Positions 5,376-7,898 of a DNA stretch of 7,898 bases are shown here, in pieces (position 1 is the stretch's first letter; every line of letters starts with the position of its first letter). The notes under the pieces are model-generated. The model made no database searches, was not told where the DNA came from, and saw only the letters and a program-made list of their open reading frames with translations. A program made the position numbers and the translations under genes. Source of the stretch: CAYSND01 sp964642235. GTDB taxonomy: Bacteria > Bacteroidota > Bacteroidia > Bacteroidales > UBA932. The stretch lies in the NCBI GenBank assembly GCA_964642235.1, contig CAZXOP010000088.1, forward strand, positions 1 to 7,898, in the 5' to 3' direction.

Positions 5376-6653
5376 ATGTTTTACCACCTATTTGAATATT
5401 TAAAGGCACACTCTGACATACCGGGAGCAGGGTTAATGCAATATATATCGTTCCGTTCGATGGTAGCGAGCGTAACATCCATCCTTATTACGATTTTTTT
5501 TGGAAAATATATTATAAAAAAGCTGCAAAAGAAGCAGATAGGGGAAGATATCAGAGAGTTGGGACTTGAAGGTCAGATCTCTAAAAAAGGGACTCCTACT
5601 ATGGGAGGAGTTATTATCCTGATAGCAATAGTAGCCTCCACATTATTAGTAGGCGATCTTACAAATATCTATGTCCAACTCCTCCTTATAACCACACTAT
5701 GGTTAGGAACAGTCGGTTTTATGGATGACTATATTAAAGTATTCCGTAAAAACAAAGAGGGGTTAAAACCTAAATATAAGATTTTGGCACAGGTGGTTCT
5801 CGGATTAATAATAGGATTAACACTCTGTTTAAGTAATCAGGTGGTGGTAAAAGATAAAGTAACCCCACGACCGCAGACAAATACAGAGACAACTATTTCT
5901 GCTACCCCTAAAGTAGGGGAAGCATATTCCCAAAGCCATAAAAGCACCATTACCACTATTCCTTTCGTAAAAGAGAATGAGTTTGACTATGCTTGGCTTG
6001 CATTTGGTGATGGAAAAGTAAAAGAGATTCTCTCATGGATAGTCTATATAATAATTATAGTATTAGTCATAACCGGTGTCTCCAACGGAACAAACCTCAC
6101 TGACGGATTAGATGGACTGGCTGCCGGGGTCTCAGCTATTGTGGGGATCACGCTCGGTATCTTAGCCTATCTTTCAGGTAATATCATCTACTCGGATTAC
6201 CTTAATATAATGTATATCCCCGATGTTGGGGAGTCTGTAATATTCCTTGCGGCTCTGATAGGGGCACTTCTAGGGTTCCTTTGGTACAACTCCTACCCTG
6301 CTCAAGTCTTTATGGGGGACACAGGAAGTTTGGCACTTGGAGGGATAATTGCAGTGGCCGCCATTATCATAAGAAAAGAGTTATTGTTACCTATTCTTTG
6401 TGGGATATTCTTCGTAGAATCCCTCTCTGTAATAATTCAAAGAGGGTACTTTAAATATACTAAGAAAAAATATGGTGAAGGGAGAAGGGTCTTTAAGATG
6501 TCCCCACTTCATCATCATTACCAAAAAGAGGGAATCCCTGCAATTATACAAAAACCGGCAAAAGCATTGCCGGAGGCTAAAATAGTAATGAGGTTTTGGT
6601 TGGTGGGTATTCTGCTTGCAGTTTTCACTATAGTAACGCTTAAAATCAGATAG
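5376..6653 (+). CDS. mraY: Phospho-N-acetylmuramoyl-pentapeptide-transferase MraY
   Basis: MraY is the polytopic membrane enzyme that transfers phospho-MurNAc-pentapeptide from UDP to undecaprenyl phosphate, making lipid I. Conserved pieces are KKGTPTMGG (70-78), the DDYIK loop with Asp117 and Asp118, NGTNLTDGLDGLA (237-249), MGDTGSLALGG (313-323) and the HHHYQKEG loop (379-386). Together these supply the Mg2+ and nucleotide site on the cytoplasmic face. About ten hydrophobic segments are visible. At 425 aa it is longer than the roughly 360 aa of E. coli MraY. Much of the excess lies between the fourth and fifth membrane helices (about 156-196), predicted to face the periplasm and rich in Thr, Ser, Lys and Glu. 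Long MraY proteins are usual in Bacteroidota. The ATG is one nucleotide after the murE stop, so translation is probably coupled. Confidence 0.97.
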   Translation: MFYHLFEYLKAHSDIPGAGLMQYISFRSMVASVTSILITIFFGKYIIKKLQKKQIGEDIRELGLEGQISKKGTPTMGGVIILIAIVASTLLVGDLTNIYVQLLLITTLWLGTVGFMDDYIKVFRKNKEGLKPKYKILAQVVLGLIIGLTLCLSNQVVVKDKVTPRPQTNTETTISATPKVGEAYSQSHKSTITTIPFVKENEFDYAWLAFGDGKVKEILSWIVYIIIIVLVITGVSNGTNLTDGLDGLAAGVSAIVGITLGILAYLSGNIIYSDYLNIMYIPDVGESVIFLAALIGALLGFLWYNSYPAQVFMGDTGSLALGGIIAVAAIIIRKELLLPILCGIFFVESLSVIIQRGYFKYTKKKYGEGRRVFKMSPLHHHYQKEGIPAIIQKPAKALPEAKIVMRFWLVGILLAVFTIVTLKIR

Positions 6654-6655
6654 TT

Positions 6656-7898
6656 ATGAACAAGATAGTCGTATTGGGAGGAGGAGAAAGCGGTATAGGC
6701 TCCGCAGTGCTTGCAAAAGTTAAAGGGTTTGAGGTTTTTCTCTCAGACCTTAGCACTATTGAGGATAAAGCAAAAGAGATTCTGATTCAATATGGAATCC
6801 CTTTCGAAGAGGGGGGACATTCAAAAGATAAAATTCTTTTGGCGGATGAAGTTATTAAGAGTCCGGGGATTCCCGACACAGCACCCCTGATACACTCTTT
6901 GATAGAGAATAATATACCGGTTATATCGGAAATAGAGTTTGCAGGGCGTTACGACTCTGCAAAGAAGATTTGTATAACAGGAAGTAATGGAAAAACCACC
7001 ACCACATCTATTATCTATCATCTTCTTAAAAACGCAGGGCTAAATGTAGGACTTGGCGGGAATATCGGTGATAGCTATGCCTTTCAGGTAGCCACTAAGC
7101 ATTATGATATTATGGTATTGGAGTTAAGTAGTTTCCAACTCGACGGAATGTACGATTTTAAAGCCGACATAGCGATTCTGCTTAATATTACCCCGGACCA
7201 TTTAGATAGATACGACCACAATATGCAGAATTATATAAAAGCAAAGTTCCGAATTACCCGAAATATGTCGGAAAAAGATTGTTTTATTTTCTGTGATGAT
7301 GACCAGATAACAGTGGCTAATCTCGATGAAATAGTAGGACGGGCTAAAATGCTCCCCTTCTCACAGTCCCACTCAGTAGAACAGGGGGCATATTTGGAAG
7401 ATGGTTCCATAATGGTTAAATATGAAGATGACAGTTACTCTATGTATATAAAAGAACTCTCCTTACAAGGAAAACATAACATTTACAACACTATGGCTGC
7501 GGCTATTACAGGTAAGATAATGAACATAACTAATGAGGTGATACGAGAGGCATTAATCTCTTTCAAAGGAGTAGAGCACAGACTTGAGAATGTACTAAGT
7601 ATAAAAGGGGTGCTCTATATTAACGATTCCAAAGCCACAAATGTAAACTCGGCATGGTATGCACTTGAAAGTATGGAGAGACCTGTAGTTTGGATAGCCG
7701 GAGGGACCGATAAAGGAAATGATTACGAACCGCTTTATGAGCTTGTAAAAGAGAAAGTTAAAGCCCTTATATGTCTTGGAAAAGATAATAAGAAGCTACA
7801 CGAAGCCTTTGGCGACAAAGTAGATACTATAGTAGATGTAACTTCTGCTAAGGATGCAGTAAACAAGGCTTATGAACTTGCTACTCATGGAGATGTAG
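6656..7898 (+). CDS. murD: UDP-N-acetylmuramoyl-L-alanine--D-glutamate ligase MurD (3' partial)
   Basis: MurD adds D-glutamate to UDP-MurNAc-L-alanine in the cytoplasm using ATP. The frame begins at ATG 6656, 2 nt after the mraY stop, and stays open to the edge for 414 codons plus one base. The final TAG of the window is not in frame (GAT GTA G). Motifs in order are GGGESG (8-13) and SPG (69-71) in the UMP-binding domain, the P-loop GSNGKTTT (109-116), GGNIG, ELSSFQLD, NITPDHLDRYD (177-187), Lys197 in YIKAKF as the likely carbamylated lysine, GKHNIYN (272-278), HRLE (308-311), NDSKATN (323-329) and GGTDKG (349-354). Only roughly the last 30 residues, normally containing an SPACASFD-like motif, lie beyond the edge. 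No frameshift is seen. The P-loop has Ser where many homologues have Thr (GTNGKT), a mild change. Confidence 0.96.
   Translation, partial: MNKIVVLGGGESGIGSAVLAKVKGFEVFLSDLSTIEDKAKEILIQYGIPFEEGGHSKDKILLADEVIKSPGIPDTAPLIHSLIENNIPVISEIEFAGRYDSAKKICITGSNGKTTTTSIIYHLLKNAGLNVGLGGNIGDSYAFQVATKHYDIMVLELSSFQLDGMYDFKADIAILLNITPDHLDRYDHNMQNYIKAKFRITRNMSEKDCFIFCDDDQITVANLDEIVGRAKMLPFSQSHSVEQGAYLEDGSIMVKYEDDSYSMYIKELSLQGKHNIYNTMAAAITGKIMNITNEVIREALISFKGVEHRLENVLSIKGVLYINDSKATNVNSAWYALESMERPVVWIAGGTDKGNDYEPLYELVKEKVKALICLGKDNKKLHEAFGDKVDTIVDVTSAKDAVNKAYELATHGDV

Noticed and set aside
7896..7898. TAG at the very end of the window as the murD stop
   Set aside because: It is out of frame; the murD frame reads GAT GTA G at the edge, so the gene continues beyond the window.

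Overview
The window holds the front half of a division and cell-wall (dcw) operon from a low-GC member of the Bacteroidota, most likely Bacteroidales or a close relative. The taxonomic call rests on five things: the gene order mraZ-rsmH-ftsL-ftsI-murE-mraY-murD with no murF between murE and mraY; a small FtsL-like protein of the Bacteroidota type; an FtsI with a C-terminal PASTA domain; a long MraY (425 aa) with an extra extracytoplasmic segment; and a TTTG / TAnnTTTG promoter with almost no Shine-Dalgarno sequences in front of the genes. ATA is the most used isoleucine codon in the stretches read. An exact run of 100 Ns inside ftsI shows that this is a scaffolded draft or metagenome assembly.

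Layout. Positions 1-61 may be the last 19 codons of a plus-strand membrane protein that starts outside the window. On the minus strand, 177 to 37, a 46-codon reading frame encodes a textbook lipoprotein signal peptide followed by an acidic tail. Positions 178-320 are AT-rich control DNA. They contain six TGGAAA-like repeats about 10 bp apart (224-280), which I read as an array of MraZ operator boxes, and a Bacteroidota-type promoter (TTTG at 263-266, TAGTTTTG at 289-296) whose upstream element lies inside the array.

From 321 to the right edge all seven genes run on the plus strand with junctions of 19, 15, -11, 6, 1 and 2 nt, so they are almost certainly one transcript. mraZ encodes the regulator of the cluster, rsmH a 16S rRNA methyltransferase, and ftsL and ftsI a divisome scaffold protein and the septal transpeptidase. 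murE, mraY and murD encode steps of peptidoglycan precursor synthesis: addition of meso-diaminopimelate, transfer of the UDP-linked precursor to the lipid carrier (lipid I), and addition of D-glutamate. murD is cut by the right edge after 414 codons, shortly before its expected end; ftsW would normally follow.

The core genes are conventional. The parts deserving a second look are the helically phased operator array with its embedded promoter, the small lipoprotein frame facing away from mraZ, the undersized ftsI gap, and minor oddities in MraZ, MraY and the ftsL start. I found no mobile element, CRISPR array, tRNA, rRNA or convincing terminator, and no evidence of an undescribed system.
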